A stretch of 44,246 nucleotides of DNA from Holosporales bacterium (GTDB lineage: Bacteria; Pseudomonadota; Alphaproteobacteria; UBA3830; JAIRWN01): positions 1-44,246 of the forward strand of contig JAISFO010000006.1 in the NCBI GenBank assembly GCA_031263535.1, in the 5' to 3' direction. The translations under genes were made by a program, and so were the position numbers. Positions 8,615 through 17,564 of the stretch are shown here, one piece after another. Numbering within the stretch: the first letter of the stretch is position 1; each line of letters begins with the position of its first letter. Under the pieces are notes generated by a model. That model was given only the letters and a program-made list of their open reading frames with translations. It ran no database searches and was not told the origin of the DNA.

Positions 8615-9973
8615 TTAGCCTTTTTGAGCAGAGATGTTTATTACCTTTGGGGTTTGGTTGATGAGAGGAATATCCCTGTCGGTGGCCGATGAATGGCCGG
8701 ATAGTTGGGTTATTTTCTTTAAACACGGCCTAATGCGGCATTCAAAGCTTGCAACCATATCGTTATACGATCCATTGGTTTGGTTCAGCGATTTGCCCAG
8801 TTTTACAAAGTGATCGACCATAATGTTCAGGCGTTTGTAAAGCTCCCGCCCTTGGGTCAGGATTTCTCGCGAGTTTTCGGCGATCGATACCTGTTGCCAT
8901 CCACGTTCTACCGAGCGCAGCAGCGCAAGCAGCGTCATAGGCGCGGTCAATATGACATTCTTAGACATAGCGTATTCCAGAAGGTCAGGATCGTGTTCAA
9001 GGGCCGCTGACAAGAATGATTCCCCTGGGATAAACATAACCACAAAGTCAAGCGAGTTATTAAAATTGGCCAAGTAGTCTTTGGAAGCAAGGCTAGTTAT
9101 GTGCTTTTTTGTATGCCTAGCATGTTCTTGTAAAAAATTCGCTTGCATATCAGTATTTGTAGTTTCAAGCGCCTGAAGATAGGAAGATAGCGGCGTTTTG
9201 GAATCAACAATCACCTTCCTGTTTTCTGGTAAGTTTATTGTCATGTCTGGCCTTTGAAGGCCGTTTGCGTCGCTGGCGTTAGACTTTTGTTCCTCAAAGT
9301 CGCAGTACTTGGTCATACCGGCAATCTCAACCACTCTTCGCAACTGAACCTCGCCCCATCGGCCGCGGGTTGTAGGGTTTTTAAGCGCAGCAACCAGTTT
9401 AGAGGTCTCGCTTCTTAATTGATGCTCCGTATTCAAAAGGCCGGTGACCTGCTGACTTAGCGACTCATAGGCGCCTATGCGCTTTTTCTCAAGCTCTTGC
9501 AGGTTAATATCGACTTTCCCTAAAGCGTCTTTGATTGGCTTGACCAAGTCTGACATGGATTTTTCTTTCACAGACATATCGGCCTTGGCCCCGTCGTACA
9601 GCTTTTCAAGCGACGCTTTTGCCAGCTCTAAAAATGACTTATTGCTTTCATTAAGCGCATTGGCGCTTAAGGCCTTAAATGTATCGGTAAACTGCTGTTC
9701 TGCCCTTTTCAGAAGGTCAATTTTCTCTTGCACGATCTTTTCTTTTTGTTCTAACTGAAGGTTCAGGGTGGCATTATCCAGCCTAAGCCGTTCCAGCGTT
9801 TCCTGCAGCCGTTGATTTTGAGTTTCATATTTTGTAAGCATCTCGCATCGTTCTGCCAGGCGAGTCTGTGCAAGCAAGCAGAGTTGCTGACTTCTTTTGC
9901 TGCGGGCCAGTAACAGCGATAGGCCACAAACCACCACCCCAGCCGCACTTAGTGCAATGATTTCAAACTGCAT
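8615..9973 (-). CDS. rmuC: DNA recombination protein RmuC
   Basis: RmuC family proteins limit recombination between short inverted repeats; they carry a nuclease-like fold, though the exact reaction is unsettled. The 452 residues comprise an N-terminal membrane anchor (residues 4-23, FEIIALSAAGVVVCGLSLLL), a long coiled coil (about 30-200), and the conserved RmuC domain. The domain includes NPTTRGRWGEVQLRRVVE, RPDMTINLPENRKVIVDSKTPL, FVVMFIPGESFL and the GRELYKRL region. Length and order are typical. The gene lies upstream of the barrel protein on the same strand, but that gene has its own promoter. Confidence 0.93.
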   Translation of the reverse strand: MQFEIIALSAAGVVVCGLSLLLARSKRSQQLCLLAQTRLAERCEMLTKYETQNQRLQETLERLRLDNATLNLQLEQKEKIVQEKIDLLKRAEQQFTDTFKALSANALNESNKSFLELAKASLEKLYDGAKADMSVKEKSMSDLVKPIKDALGKVDINLQELEKKRIGAYESLSQQVTGLLNTEHQLRSETSKLVAALKNPTTRGRWGEVQLRRVVEIAGMTKYCDFEEQKSNASDANGLQRPDMTINLPENRKVIVDSKTPLSSYLQALETTNTDMQANFLQEHARHTKKHITSLASKDYLANFNNSLDFVVMFIPGESFLSAALEHDPDLLEYAMSKNVILTAPMTLLALLRSVERGWQQVSIAENSREILTQGRELYKRLNIMVDHFVKLGKSLNQTNGSYNDMVASFECRIRPCLKKITQLSGHSSATDRDIPLINQTPKVINISAQKG

Positions 9974-10057
9974 GTCTACTCAACCAGATACGCTATGGTT
10001 AATTCGAAAAAATACATATATCATGGCCATCAAATTTAGATAGGACTGTGGATCATT

Positions 10058-11323
10058 ATGCTTCAGTCTTTGTGCCATTATCAAGGAGCCTTAGGTATTT
10101 TGGTATTTACGCTTGTTGCCATAGCAATGAGCGAGGACAAGAAGCGCCTGCGTATTTGGCCGATCCTTACGGGAATTGCCGTACAGTTTGTTCTTTTCAT
10201 ACTTCTGACGAAAGTTCCAGGGGTAAAAGAGGCTTTTCTTAAAATAGCGGCCGGTATTTGCAAACTTAAAGATGCAACCGAAGCGGCAGCCAGCTTTGTT
10301 TTTGGATATGTCGGGGGCGGAGCCGCCCCATTCGACGTAAATAGCCCGTCAAATCTGTTTATATTGGCCTTCCAGGCGCTGCCAATGCTTATGGTAGTAA
10401 GCGCATTAACAATGCTTTTGTTTCATTGGCGCGTTATGCAATGCGCCGTTAAGGGATTGTCGTTTGTTATGAGCAAGTTATTCAGGCTGGACGGCGCCTT
10501 GGCTGTAGTTGCCGCGGCCAAGATGTTTCTTGGGCAAACTGAGGTTCCTTTCCTGATAAGGCCGTACTTATCCAAGCTTAGTAGGCATGAGCTTTTTGCC
10601 ACAATAACCTGCGGAATGGCGACCACGTCCGGTATGATTATGGTGTTGTACGCTACGATTCTGGAAAATGTCGTGCCAAACGCACTAAACCACATACTGA
10701 TAGTAACGGTAATGGGAGTGTTTTCTGCGATGTGGATTTCACGCATAGTGGTTCCACAATCAGACTTACAAACTTCGGGAGAATTTATTTCGCCGTACAA
10801 ATTCTCAAGCTCTATGGAGGCGATATCCCGTGGAACTGGCGACGGTCTGCGCTTATGGGCCAATGTGGTTGCCATGTTGGTGGTTATGCTGGCGCTGATC
10901 AAGCTTCTTAACATTATGCTTGGCAGCTTACCGGATGTATTTGGCGCGCCAATTACCCTAGAGCGCATACTTGGGCTTATAGCGTCGCCAATTGCCTGGC
11001 TTATGGGCGTACCTTGGGCAGAGGCCAATCTGGCTGGAAACTTGCTTGGGGTTAAAACCGTGCTGAACGAGATCGTTGCCTTTATAGGGCTGTCGGAAAT
11101 ATCTTCCCAATTAAGCGAGAAAACGCGTATTACAATGACCTATGGGCTTTGTGGGTTTGCGAATTTCGCCAGCATCGGCATTGTGATAGAGATGTTTAGC
11201 GGCTTAGTGCCCGAAAGAAGAAACGAAGTCATAGGCATGAGCGTTAAGGCGATGGTTGCCGGGGCGCTGGCAACTTGCCTAAGCGCAACGGTTGTTGGGG
11301 TTTTGTGGGAGCTGTTGGGTTGA
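10058..11323 (+). CDS. concentrative nucleoside transporter (CNT/NupC family)
   Basis: Predicted inner membrane symporter that imports nucleosides with sodium or protons. The 421-residue protein has three N-terminal membrane spans, the gate-like region around FVFGYVGGG, and the family hallmark FLGQTEVPFLIRPYLSKLSRHELFATITCGMATTSG, here given as two joined landmarks: Gln-Thr-Glu of the nucleoside site and the MATTSG turn. The C-terminal domain has NEIVAFIGL and TYGLCGFANFASIG, the second substrate loop. All parts of the family are present. The stop overlaps the possible upstream starts of sspB. For an intracellular bacterium such a carrier would take host nucleosides; that is inference. Confidence 0.9.
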   Translation: MLQSLCHYQGALGILVFTLVAIAMSEDKKRLRIWPILTGIAVQFVLFILLTKVPGVKEAFLKIAAGICKLKDATEAAASFVFGYVGGGAAPFDVNSPSNLFILAFQALPMLMVVSALTMLLFHWRVMQCAVKGLSFVMSKLFRLDGALAVVAAAKMFLGQTEVPFLIRPYLSKLSRHELFATITCGMATTSGMIMVLYATILENVVPNALNHILIVTVMGVFSAMWISRIVVPQSDLQTSGEFISPYKFSSSMEAISRGTGDGLRLWANVVAMLVVMLALIKLLNIMLGSLPDVFGAPITLERILGLIASPIAWLMGVPWAEANLAGNLLGVKTVLNEIVAFIGLSEISSQLSEKTRITMTYGLCGFANFASIGIVIEMFSGLVPERRNEVIGMSVKAMVAGALATCLSATVVGVLWELLG

Positions 11324-11328
11324 GCGAT

Positions 11329-11808
11329 ATGGATTATAACCTTATGATGCAGAAGGCTTTGCTGGGGGTGGTGAGGGATATCCTCATGCACATCAAGACC
11401 TTCGGCTTGGAAGATGAGCATCATTTATATATAAGCTTTCGTACCAATGTTAACGGCGTGGTTATCCCTGCATCTTTACGTCAAAAGTTTCCGGAAGAAA
11501 TGACCATAGTCTTGCAATATCAGTTCTGGGACCTTTGCGTTACCGACGAGTATTTTTCAATCAAACTAAGCTTCAGCGGTAAACCAGAGTCGATTAAAGT
11601 CCCATTCTATGCGTTAACCAAAATATTCGATCCGTCTGTGCAATTTGGCCTTCAGTTTGTGCCAGAGCAATCCGCAGATGATTCTGACGAAATCGACGAC
11701 TCGTTCAATGAAGCAGGAAGCCAGCTGGATGAGGTTGTATCCTCAGTTGACATGAGTAACGTGGTCGATTTTGCTCAGTTTAAAAGCAAGCTGAAGATGC
11801 GGCATTAA
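11329..11808 (+). CDS. sspB: SspB-type ClpXP adaptor (alphaproteobacterial)
   Basis: Adaptor that hands ssrA-tagged and some regulatory proteins to the ClpXP protease. From ATG 11329 the protein has 159 residues. The fold domain contains DEHHLYISF, EEMTIVLQYQFWDL and FDPSVQFGLQF, the core of alphaproteobacterial SspB. An acidic flexible linker (about 112-140) follows, and the tail NVVDFAQFKSK is the short ClpX-docking motif. I chose this ATG over upstream in-frame codons because homologues begin near MDYNLMMQKAL. The start lies 5 bases after the transporter stop, so the two genes are probably co-transcribed with murJ. Confidence 0.93.
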   Translation: MDYNLMMQKALLGVVRDILMHIKTFGLEDEHHLYISFRTNVNGVVIPASLRQKFPEEMTIVLQYQFWDLCVTDEYFSIKLSFSGKPESIKVPFYALTKIFDPSVQFGLQFVPEQSADDSDEIDDSFNEAGSQLDEVVSSVDMSNVVDFAQFKSKLKMRH

Positions 11809-11835
11809 GACGCGGACAATGGAATCAAATCCTCG

Positions 11836-13371
11836 ATGAATATAATCAAGGCTACGGCTACTGTAAGCCTGTTTACGATGCTGTCCAGAATTACTGGTTT
11901 CCTTCGGGATATGGCGATTGCGGCGTATGTTGACAAGTGGCTGAGCGATATATTCATTATATCAACCAAATTAGGAAACATGTTGCGAAAGGTTTTTGCC
12001 GAAGGGGCTTTTCATGCTTCTTTCGTACCCAGATTTTCGGACATTTTACACAAACGAGGCCCACAAGAAGCCCAACGAGTCGCATCCGAGGCTTTTAGTT
12101 TTTTATTTAGCGCAGTCAGCCTTATATGCGTGCTTGTCTGCGTGTTTTACCACTATGTATTGAAGCTGGTTGCCCCAGGCTTTCAGGTTGGTTCATTCCG
12201 GTATGCCATCGGTATGGAGACGGGCCGCATATGCTTCTGGTTCATTGTTTCAGCGTCTTTGTCGGCATTGCTTTCAGGCGTACTAAATGCCTATAACAAA
12301 TTCGCGCTTTCTTCCTCGATCCAGTGCATATTTAACTTATTATTGATGTCGGCGGTCTTGCTTGGGCCGCTTTGCTTCCCGAACGTGGCCTATACCATGT
12401 CGATTGCGGTACTTGCAGCGGGCTTGATACAGGTCCTAATACTTTGGTTCAGGGTAAAACAAGTTGCTTTTAGTGTTAGGCTTACGCCGCGCTTTTTCTC
12501 AAGCGAAGTCAAAGATATCTCGCGCCACATGCTGCCTGGGATGCTTAGCTCTGGAGTTTGGCAAATCAACATGCTGGTTGACATGAGGATAGCCTCAAGC
12601 CTGTCGGTTGGTACCGTAACCTATATACACTTCGCCGACCGTATAAACCAGCTGCCGCTAAGCCTGATTGGGGTAGCGATGGGAACGTCCCTGCTGGTTG
12701 CGTTGTCGTCAAGTTTCAACAAAAACAAGCTAAAGCTTGCCAATGCTCAATTTAACACGAGCGTACTGCTTGTAACGGCCTTAAGCATACCGGTGCTTTT
12801 TATTGCGTTTATACTGGCGCCAGAGCTGATAACTGTTGTTTTTAAGCGCGGTTGTTTTAACGAACGCGACGCAATGATAACTGCGCAGGTTCTAATGGGA
12901 TTTTTGACGGGTCTGCCGGCCTACGTTCTAAGTAAAGTGTTCTCTGCTGCGTTTTTTGCATCTAAGGACACCAAAACGCCGGTAAAGATCGGCATATTAT
13001 CAGTTGTTGTTAATATTGCCGCCTTATATACTTTAACTCCGATTTTTGCACACATTGGTATAGCTTTGGCAACGTCAATATCGTCGTGGGTAAATATTAT
13101 CTTGCTCTATTACATTCTGCACAGGCGGGCTGTTGTAAGGATATACGCCTCGACCTGGCGAAAAATATCGCTGCAATTAGCCTCTGTAGCAATAACCTCA
13201 ATCGTTGTTTATGCACTTGCCATAATAAGCCGCAATCAGCAGTTTACTGGGTTTCAACTTATGCTTATGACATTTTTTAACATGTCCATCGGGACGCTTA
13301 TGTTCGTTTTCATCGGTCATAAGATTGGCGGCTTTAACGCAAGGGTGTTCTTAAGAAATGTAAGAAAATAA
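11836..13371 (+). CDS. murJ: lipid II flippase MurJ (MviN)
   Basis: Flips the peptidoglycan precursor lipid II across the inner membrane. The 511-residue polytopic protein has the 14-span pattern of the MOP superfamily. The first-helix signature TMLSRITGFLRDMAIA, then KLGNMLRKVFAEGAFHASFVP, are diagnostic, as is VFSAAFFASKDTKTPVKIG in the second half. The length is standard. It is last in a plus-strand group after the nucleoside transporter and sspB, 27 bases past the sspB stop. It fits with murG, murC and dapF elsewhere in the window. Confidence 0.96.
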   Translation: MNIIKATATVSLFTMLSRITGFLRDMAIAAYVDKWLSDIFIISTKLGNMLRKVFAEGAFHASFVPRFSDILHKRGPQEAQRVASEAFSFLFSAVSLICVLVCVFYHYVLKLVAPGFQVGSFRYAIGMETGRICFWFIVSASLSALLSGVLNAYNKFALSSSIQCIFNLLLMSAVLLGPLCFPNVAYTMSIAVLAAGLIQVLILWFRVKQVAFSVRLTPRFFSSEVKDISRHMLPGMLSSGVWQINMLVDMRIASSLSVGTVTYIHFADRINQLPLSLIGVAMGTSLLVALSSSFNKNKLKLANAQFNTSVLLVTALSIPVLFIAFILAPELITVVFKRGCFNERDAMITAQVLMGFLTGLPAYVLSKVFSAAFFASKDTKTPVKIGILSVVVNIAALYTLTPIFAHIGIALATSISSWVNIILLYYILHRRAVVRIYASTWRKISLQLASVAITSIVVYALAIISRNQQFTGFQLMLMTFFNMSIGTLMFVFIGHKIGGFNARVFLRNVRK

Positions 13372-13392
13372 GTTACTCAAGTAGCTAAAAGA

Positions 13393-13986
13393 CTAGCTAA
13401 GGCATAAATTAGAGTTTGCAAATTCCCAATTTAGGCAATGCTTGACAATATTCTCTACGTACTTCTTCCTATCATTTCTGTAGTCTATATAATAAGAGTG
13501 TTCCCACAAATCTGTAACCAAAATAGGAATAAGGTTGTCTGTAGCGGCGTAATTCTCTGCATTTGAGGTATTGACGATATCTAATTCAAGCTTAGTTTTG
13601 TCAAATACAATCCAACTCCATCCGCTTCCAAATAATTCGGAAGCTTTGCTAATATAACTATTTTGAAAGTTTTCAATACTGCCGAATTTTTGATTTATTA
13701 AAGACAAAAGCTTTTCGTTTGGCGCAGAATTATTCAAACTTAAAGAATTCCAATAAAAATCATGATTAAAAATCTGAGCCGCATTGTTAAAAACTTTGGC
13801 ATCAACTTTATCCTTCATGGATATTATTTGGGACAAACTCCACGATGGCAGACCACCTTTTTGAACCAGATCATTCAGGGTGTTTGTGTATCCTATATGA
13901 TGCTTTTCAAAGTGATAAGTTTGTGTTTCTTCCGACAAATAAGGCTCCAAAGCCTTATTATCGTACGATTTAGACGCTTTATACAT
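13393..13986 (-). CDS. sodB: iron/manganese superoxide dismutase
   Basis: Converts superoxide to peroxide and oxygen. The 197-residue length is normal and there is no signal peptide, so it is cytoplasmic. Metal ligands are all visible: His25 in TYHFEKHHIGY, a His in FNHDFYWNSL, and Asp and His in VTDLWEHSYYIDY. The motif GSGWSWIVFD is typical of the family. The gene converges on murJ with 21 bases between stops. Iron or manganese preference is not certain from sequence; FNHDFYWNSL fits the iron type. Confidence 0.95.
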   Translation of the reverse strand: MYKASKSYDNKALEPYLSEETQTYHFEKHHIGYTNTLNDLVQKGGLPSWSLSQIISMKDKVDAKVFNNAAQIFNHDFYWNSLSLNNSAPNEKLLSLINQKFGSIENFQNSYISKASELFGSGWSWIVFDKTKLELDIVNTSNAENYAATDNLIPILVTDLWEHSYYIDYRNDRKKYVENIVKHCLNWEFANSNLCLS

Positions 13987-14128
13987 AATTACATTCTCTC
14001 ATAACTGGAAATAATTAACAATTTAAAAGTTGAGAACCTCTCTTTTACGGTCAGTGGCTGTTGAGTTTTTTATAAAGTTATAAAGAACGTGTTACGCTAG
14101 CACTATGTTGAGGAGGTTGTGCCTGCAG

Positions 14129-14632
14129 ATGTTCGTATATACACAAAATACTAAGATTGGACCGATCAGTATTGTGGAAGAAGATGGAAGCATAACTCAT
14201 GTTTGCTTCGAAACAGATCGCTTACCAGAAAGAGTTTACGAAAGGAACACCGCGCTGATCCAAAATGCGTTTGAGCAGTTAGATGCATATTTAGCAGGAC
14301 AGTTGAGAACATTTAACCTTCCTCTCTTGCCCAAGGGTGACTGGTTTCGGCAAAAAGTTTGGGACGCTGTTTCACAATGCAAGTTTGGCGTTACCGTGAG
14401 TTACAAGGATATCGCTTGTCAAATTGGTTACCCTCGAGTATTAAGAGCTACCGGGGCGGCAATTCGCAGGAACCCTATCCCAATTTTTATCCCGTGCCAT
14501 CGAGTTATTAAAAATAATGGAGCAATCTCCGGGTATCGCGGAGGGGTCGAATTGAAGGTGCGCCTACTAGCGTTAGAGCAAAATCACAATTTAGCTGGTA
14601 GAATCTGTGCGACGAATAAAAGTAGCCGATAA
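14129..14632 (+). CDS. ogt: methylated-DNA--protein-cysteine methyltransferase
   Basis: Suicide repair enzyme that moves the methyl group from O6-methylguanine to its own cysteine. From ATG 14129 it has 167 residues. The N-terminal ribonuclease-like part starts at MFVYTQNTKIGPISIVEEDG. The DNA-binding part has FRQKVWDAV, and the active site IPCHRVI holds acceptor Cys123. YRGGVELKVRLLALE closes the domain. An AGGAGG box lies at 14111-14116, 12 bases before this ATG; in-frame CTG 14123 would give 6-base spacing, and ATG 14105 would put the box inside the gene. Homologues fit 14129 or 14123. The tail after residue 155 looks extra. Confidence 0.9.
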   Translation: MFVYTQNTKIGPISIVEEDGSITHVCFETDRLPERVYERNTALIQNAFEQLDAYLAGQLRTFNLPLLPKGDWFRQKVWDAVSQCKFGVTVSYKDIACQIGYPRVLRATGAAIRRNPIPIFIPCHRVIKNNGAISGYRGGVELKVRLLALEQNHNLAGRICATNKSSR

Positions 14633-14638
14633 AATCTC

Positions 14639-15811
14639 TTGAACACGTTATTCGCCGTTATAGTCCTTATGGAAATATTGAGCGGCATAGAAATTGACCT
14701 TTGCGTTCCAAGCTTTCCAGAAATCCAAAGTCTGTTTAAAACCTCGACAATTGCTATTGAAGGGCTCTTAAGCATTAACCTTTTTACCAATTGCGTTGGG
14801 GCCTTAATTGCAGGAACGCTTGGCGACAGATACGGCCGAAAGCCTATAATCCTATATGGCCTGATGCTTTTTATTTTTGGCAGCGCGCTTTGTGCATTGG
14901 CGCTAAATTACCCTATGCTATTAATTGGGCGCTTTATTCAAGGCTTTGGCATATCATGTCCGGCGTGCTTGGCCTACGTCATCATACCAGATACGTACGA
15001 CGTAAAAACTCACCAAAAAATGTTGGGGCTGTTAAACTTTTTTGCGACAGCATCCATGGCAATTGCCCCAGTGATCGGCAGCCATATTGCTTTGTATTTC
15101 GGTTGGCGCGGGAACTTCAGCTTTTGCTTACTTTGTGGAATTATCTGTTTCGTTTTAGGGTATTTCTTCTTACCTCAAGGAAAGAAAAACGACAGAGCTT
15201 CCGTTTTGATACTAGAATATTTCGAGGTTTTAAAGAATAAAAAGGCGGTACATTATCTTTTTGTAATATGCTTTTTTATCATTGGCTACTGGGTTTTTAT
15301 TGGAATGGCGCCAATTCTCTACTGCAAAGATTTCGGCGTCCCACTCAGGCATTTTGGATTTTATCAAGGCGCGCTGGCGGCAGCTTTAGCCATTGTTAGT
15401 TTGCTAAGCGAAAGGCTGATCACCTACCTCGGGCGAAAGAAATGCTTTTGCTGGTCGGTTGCTGTGTGCGTGGTGTCGCTTGTTTTCATTGCAATTCTCG
15501 TTGCCACCAACAGTAGAAATCCTGGATTGATTACGTTCGCCATGGTTCTTATGTCGGCTGGCATTGTTTGCCCCATTAATATTCTTTGCCCATATGCATA
15601 TAAGGTTGTCCCTGAGGACAAAGGGAAATTGAATGCATTGATCATGTCTTTCAAAATGGCGAGCATAAGCTTTTTGATCCAGCTCACTAGCTTTTTTTAC
15701 TCTGGCAATTTTCGAATAATCGGAAGTGTCGTAGCAATGACGCTGGTCTTTGCGATTTTCATGAGCCGGAGATTATTAAGGCTTGATCCGGTTTTGGGCG
15801 CAGAGTCATAA
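14639..15811 (+). CDS. MFS transporter, Bcr/CflA-like drug exporter family
   Basis: A 390-residue, 12-span major facilitator. Landmarks: IEIDLCVPSFPEIQ in span 1 (the Bcr/CflA type usually has D-x-Y-x-P-x-x-P), the loop motif GTLGDRYGRKPIIL between spans 2 and 3, and GRFIQGFGISCPACLAYVIIPD in spans 4-5. Substrates in this family are drugs, dipeptides or cysteine; none can be assigned here. The frame opens at TTG 14639, 6 bases after ogt, which keeps span 1 whole. The first ATG (14669) would remove part of it. No clear ribosome site is seen, so translation may be coupled to ogt. Confidence 0.85.
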   Translation: MNTLFAVIVLMEILSGIEIDLCVPSFPEIQSLFKTSTIAIEGLLSINLFTNCVGALIAGTLGDRYGRKPIILYGLMLFIFGSALCALALNYPMLLIGRFIQGFGISCPACLAYVIIPDTYDVKTHQKMLGLLNFFATASMAIAPVIGSHIALYFGWRGNFSFCLLCGIICFVLGYFFLPQGKKNDRASVLILEYFEVLKNKKAVHYLFVICFFIIGYWVFIGMAPILYCKDFGVPLRHFGFYQGALAAALAIVSLLSERLITYLGRKKCFCWSVAVCVVSLVFIAILVATNSRNPGLITFAMVLMSAGIVCPINILCPYAYKVVPEDKGKLNALIMSFKMASISFLIQLTSFFYSGNFRIIGSVVAMTLVFAIFMSRRLLRLDPVLGAES

Positions 15812-15834
15812 GATCATTGTTTAACAGCAATATC

Positions 15835-15927
15835 TGGCGGAGGAAGAGGGATTCGAACCCTCGATACGGCTTAACACCGTATAACGGTTTAGCAAACCGT
15901 CGCCTTCAGCCTCTCGGCCATCCCTCC
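15835..15927 (-). tRNA. tRNA-Ser (anticodon GCT)
   Basis: A class II tRNA with a long variable arm, read on the minus strand. Acceptor GGAGGGA pairs with TTCCTCC (one G-T pair), discriminator G, and CCA is encoded at 15835-15837. The anticodon stem ACGGT/ACCGT encloses TTGCTAA, giving GCT for AGC/AGU. The variable arm folds as TACGG...CCGTA. Confidence 0.95.
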
Positions 15928-15940
15928 TGAGAATAAAGGG

Positions 15941-15969
15941 AATATACATACGATGCCCATACAGCGCAA
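15941..15969 (-). promoter_or_regulatory. sigma70-type promoter for tRNA-Ser
   Basis: TTGCGC (15969-15964) and TATATT (15946-15941) on the minus strand are 17 bases apart, and the -10 box ends 13 bases before the tRNA's 5' end. Confidence 0.6.
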
Positions 15970-16018
15970 GTCACGCCAGTAGTATTAAGGCTCAATAGCA
16001 AGCGAAGTAAACGTTAGG

Positions 16019-17248
16019 CTAAATTGACGACGCAGCTTTGGATAAAAGCTCATAGTTCTTTTGCGCAGGAGTTTTTGCATGTTTCATCCGCTGCACAGCT
16101 TGCGCTAGAGCTTCTGTAAAAAGGTCTATATCTTTTTCTGTGGTAAATCGGCCCAATCCAATCCTTAGAGTATTTCTAGAGGCAACATTAGGCAAAGCCT
16201 GCAGGACATGGGACGTTTGCCCTTGGCCATAGCATGATGAGGCCACTGATATTGCGAAATTCGGCATTAGCCGGACTATTTCCTCGGTATCTATTTTATC
16301 AAGCTGTATGCTTAGGTTACCAGGGATACGCTTTTTAAGATCGCCGTTTACAACGACTTTCGCGAACAGTTTTTTAAGCCTCCGCAGCAAATACTGTTGC
16401 AGACGTGCTATATGACTGTTTTCCTGCTTAAGTGATTTTTTACATATATCACATGCAGAGCCAAGAGCTACGCACAATGGAACTGGCAGGGTTCCTGGCT
16501 TAATCCCATCTTGCTGTCCACCACCAAACATTATCGGCGCAATCTTAACGCCTTTACGCACATAAAGGGCGCCAATGCCCTTTGGGGCATACATTTTGTG
16601 CCCAGATATACTTAAAGCGTCTATGTACCGCACGTCTACGGGAATTTTACCCACGGCTTGGGCACCGTCACAGTGGAACAGCACGCGCCTACGGCGACAG
16701 ATCTGGCCAATTTTTTCTGTTGACTGAATCACCCCAATCTCATTATTAACGGCCATGATCGAGACCAAAATCGTGTCTGGGCGAATTGCCTTCTCTAGCC
16801 TTCTTATATCCAAAATGCCATTAGCCTGAACTGGTAAGCAAGTGACAGTAAAGCCTCGCTGCTCAAGGTACCGCATGACCTCAAGCACACTCTTGTGTTC
16901 GGTAACACAAGTGATTATATGTCGCCCCTTATGAGCATAGGCTTTCACTATTCCCTGAATGGCGAGGTTATTAGACTCAGTCGCGCCAGAGGTAAAGACG
17001 ATTTCATCTGGCCTGGCATGTATTAGGTCGGCAATTTGGCGACGCGCCAGGTCAACCGCAGCCAGCGCCAGCTTATGCTGAGCTCCTGCGCCGTGTGGGT
17101 TGGCCGGATTGGCGTAAAGGTAAGGCTCCATTGCCTTAAGCACACGGGGATCACATGGTGTGCTGGCTTGATAATCTAGATATGCTCCAAAGCACCCATA
17201 TCCCAGCAGACAGAACGCTAAGTAGACGAATCGGGCAAAGCTAATCAA
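16019..17248 (-). CDS. cysteine desulfurase (NifS/IscS family)
   Basis: PLP enzyme that releases sulfur from cysteine for Fe-S clusters or tRNA thiolation. The conserved body starts at LDYQASTPCDPRV. Cofactor residues include the TEHKSV histidine, NNEIGVIQ, HCDGAQAVGKIPVD and Lys in SISGHKMYAPKGIGALY. The catalytic cysteine lies in VASSCYGQGQTSHVL. Odd point: the frame reaches back to a TTG at 17248 that overlaps the ybaB stop (TTGA) and adds about 22 hydrophobic residues, a possible signal-anchor absent from IscS. No ATG or ribosome site exists inside this stretch, so the true start is uncertain. It is third in the dnaX-ybaB group; no scaffold gene (iscU/sufU) is nearby. The usual R-x-G-T near the PLP site reads KPGT. 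Confidence 0.88.
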   Translation of the reverse strand: MISFARFVYLAFCLLGYGCFGAYLDYQASTPCDPRVLKAMEPYLYANPANPHGAGAQHKLALAAVDLARRQIADLIHARPDEIVFTSGATESNNLAIQGIVKAYAHKGRHIITCVTEHKSVLEVMRYLEQRGFTVTCLPVQANGILDIRRLEKAIRPDTILVSIMAVNNEIGVIQSTEKIGQICRRRRVLFHCDGAQAVGKIPVDVRYIDALSISGHKMYAPKGIGALYVRKGVKIAPIMFGGGQQDGIKPGTLPVPLCVALGSACDICKKSLKQENSHIARLQQYLLRRLKKLFAKVVVNGDLKKRIPGNLSIQLDKIDTEEIVRLMPNFAISVASSCYGQGQTSHVLQALPNVASRNTLRIGLGRFTTEKDIDLFTEALAQAVQRMKHAKTPAQKNYELLSKAASSI

Positions 17249-17562
17249 AACGGCAGTTTAAAGCCCGCCGGCATCATACCGGTGAAAGACGACATTTTTT
17301 CCGCCAGTTGCGCTTCAAGCTTAACTTTGGCGTCGTTAAAGGCCGCAATAATAAGGTCGCTCAGGACCTCCGCGTCTTCTGGCGTGATCACGCCGGGGTC
17401 TATATCTATTTTCTTCAGCTCGCTTTTGCCGTTTATGATCAGCTTAACCATACCGCCGCCGGACGAGCCTTCTACTTGAATATCCTGTATATGGCTTTGC
17501 ATTTCCATAAACTTGGATTGCATCTGCTGAGCCTGCTTAAACATATTTTTCAAATCCGTCAT
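17245..17562 (-). CDS. ybaB: YbaB/EbfC-family nucleoid-associated protein
   Basis: Small DNA-binding protein (105 residues) that forms dimers and coats DNA. It has the family pattern: N-terminal amphipathic helix (LKNMFKQAQQMQSKFMEMQ), a beta hairpin with VEGSSGGGMVKLIINGKSEL, then IDPGVITPEDAEVLSDLIIAAFNDA. The Met- and Phe-rich tail is usual. It lies 2 bases after dnaX, the conserved dnaX-ybaB order; recR, which commonly follows, is replaced here by a cysteine desulfurase gene. Confidence 0.95.
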   Translation of the reverse strand: MTDLKNMFKQAQQMQSKFMEMQSHIQDIQVEGSSGGGMVKLIINGKSELKKIDIDPGVITPEDAEVLSDLIIAAFNDAKVKLEAQLAEKMSSFTGMMPAGFKLPF

Positions 17563-17564
17563 TA

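Noticed and set aside
9477-9758. 93-codon Ser/Phe-rich frame antisense to rmuC
   Set aside because: Shadow of the coiled-coil codons of rmuC; no ribosome site or homology seen.
10423-11028. 201-codon frame antisense to the nucleoside transporter
   Set aside because: The plus-strand gene is a clear CNT family member; the antisense frame has no family features and follows from codon bias.
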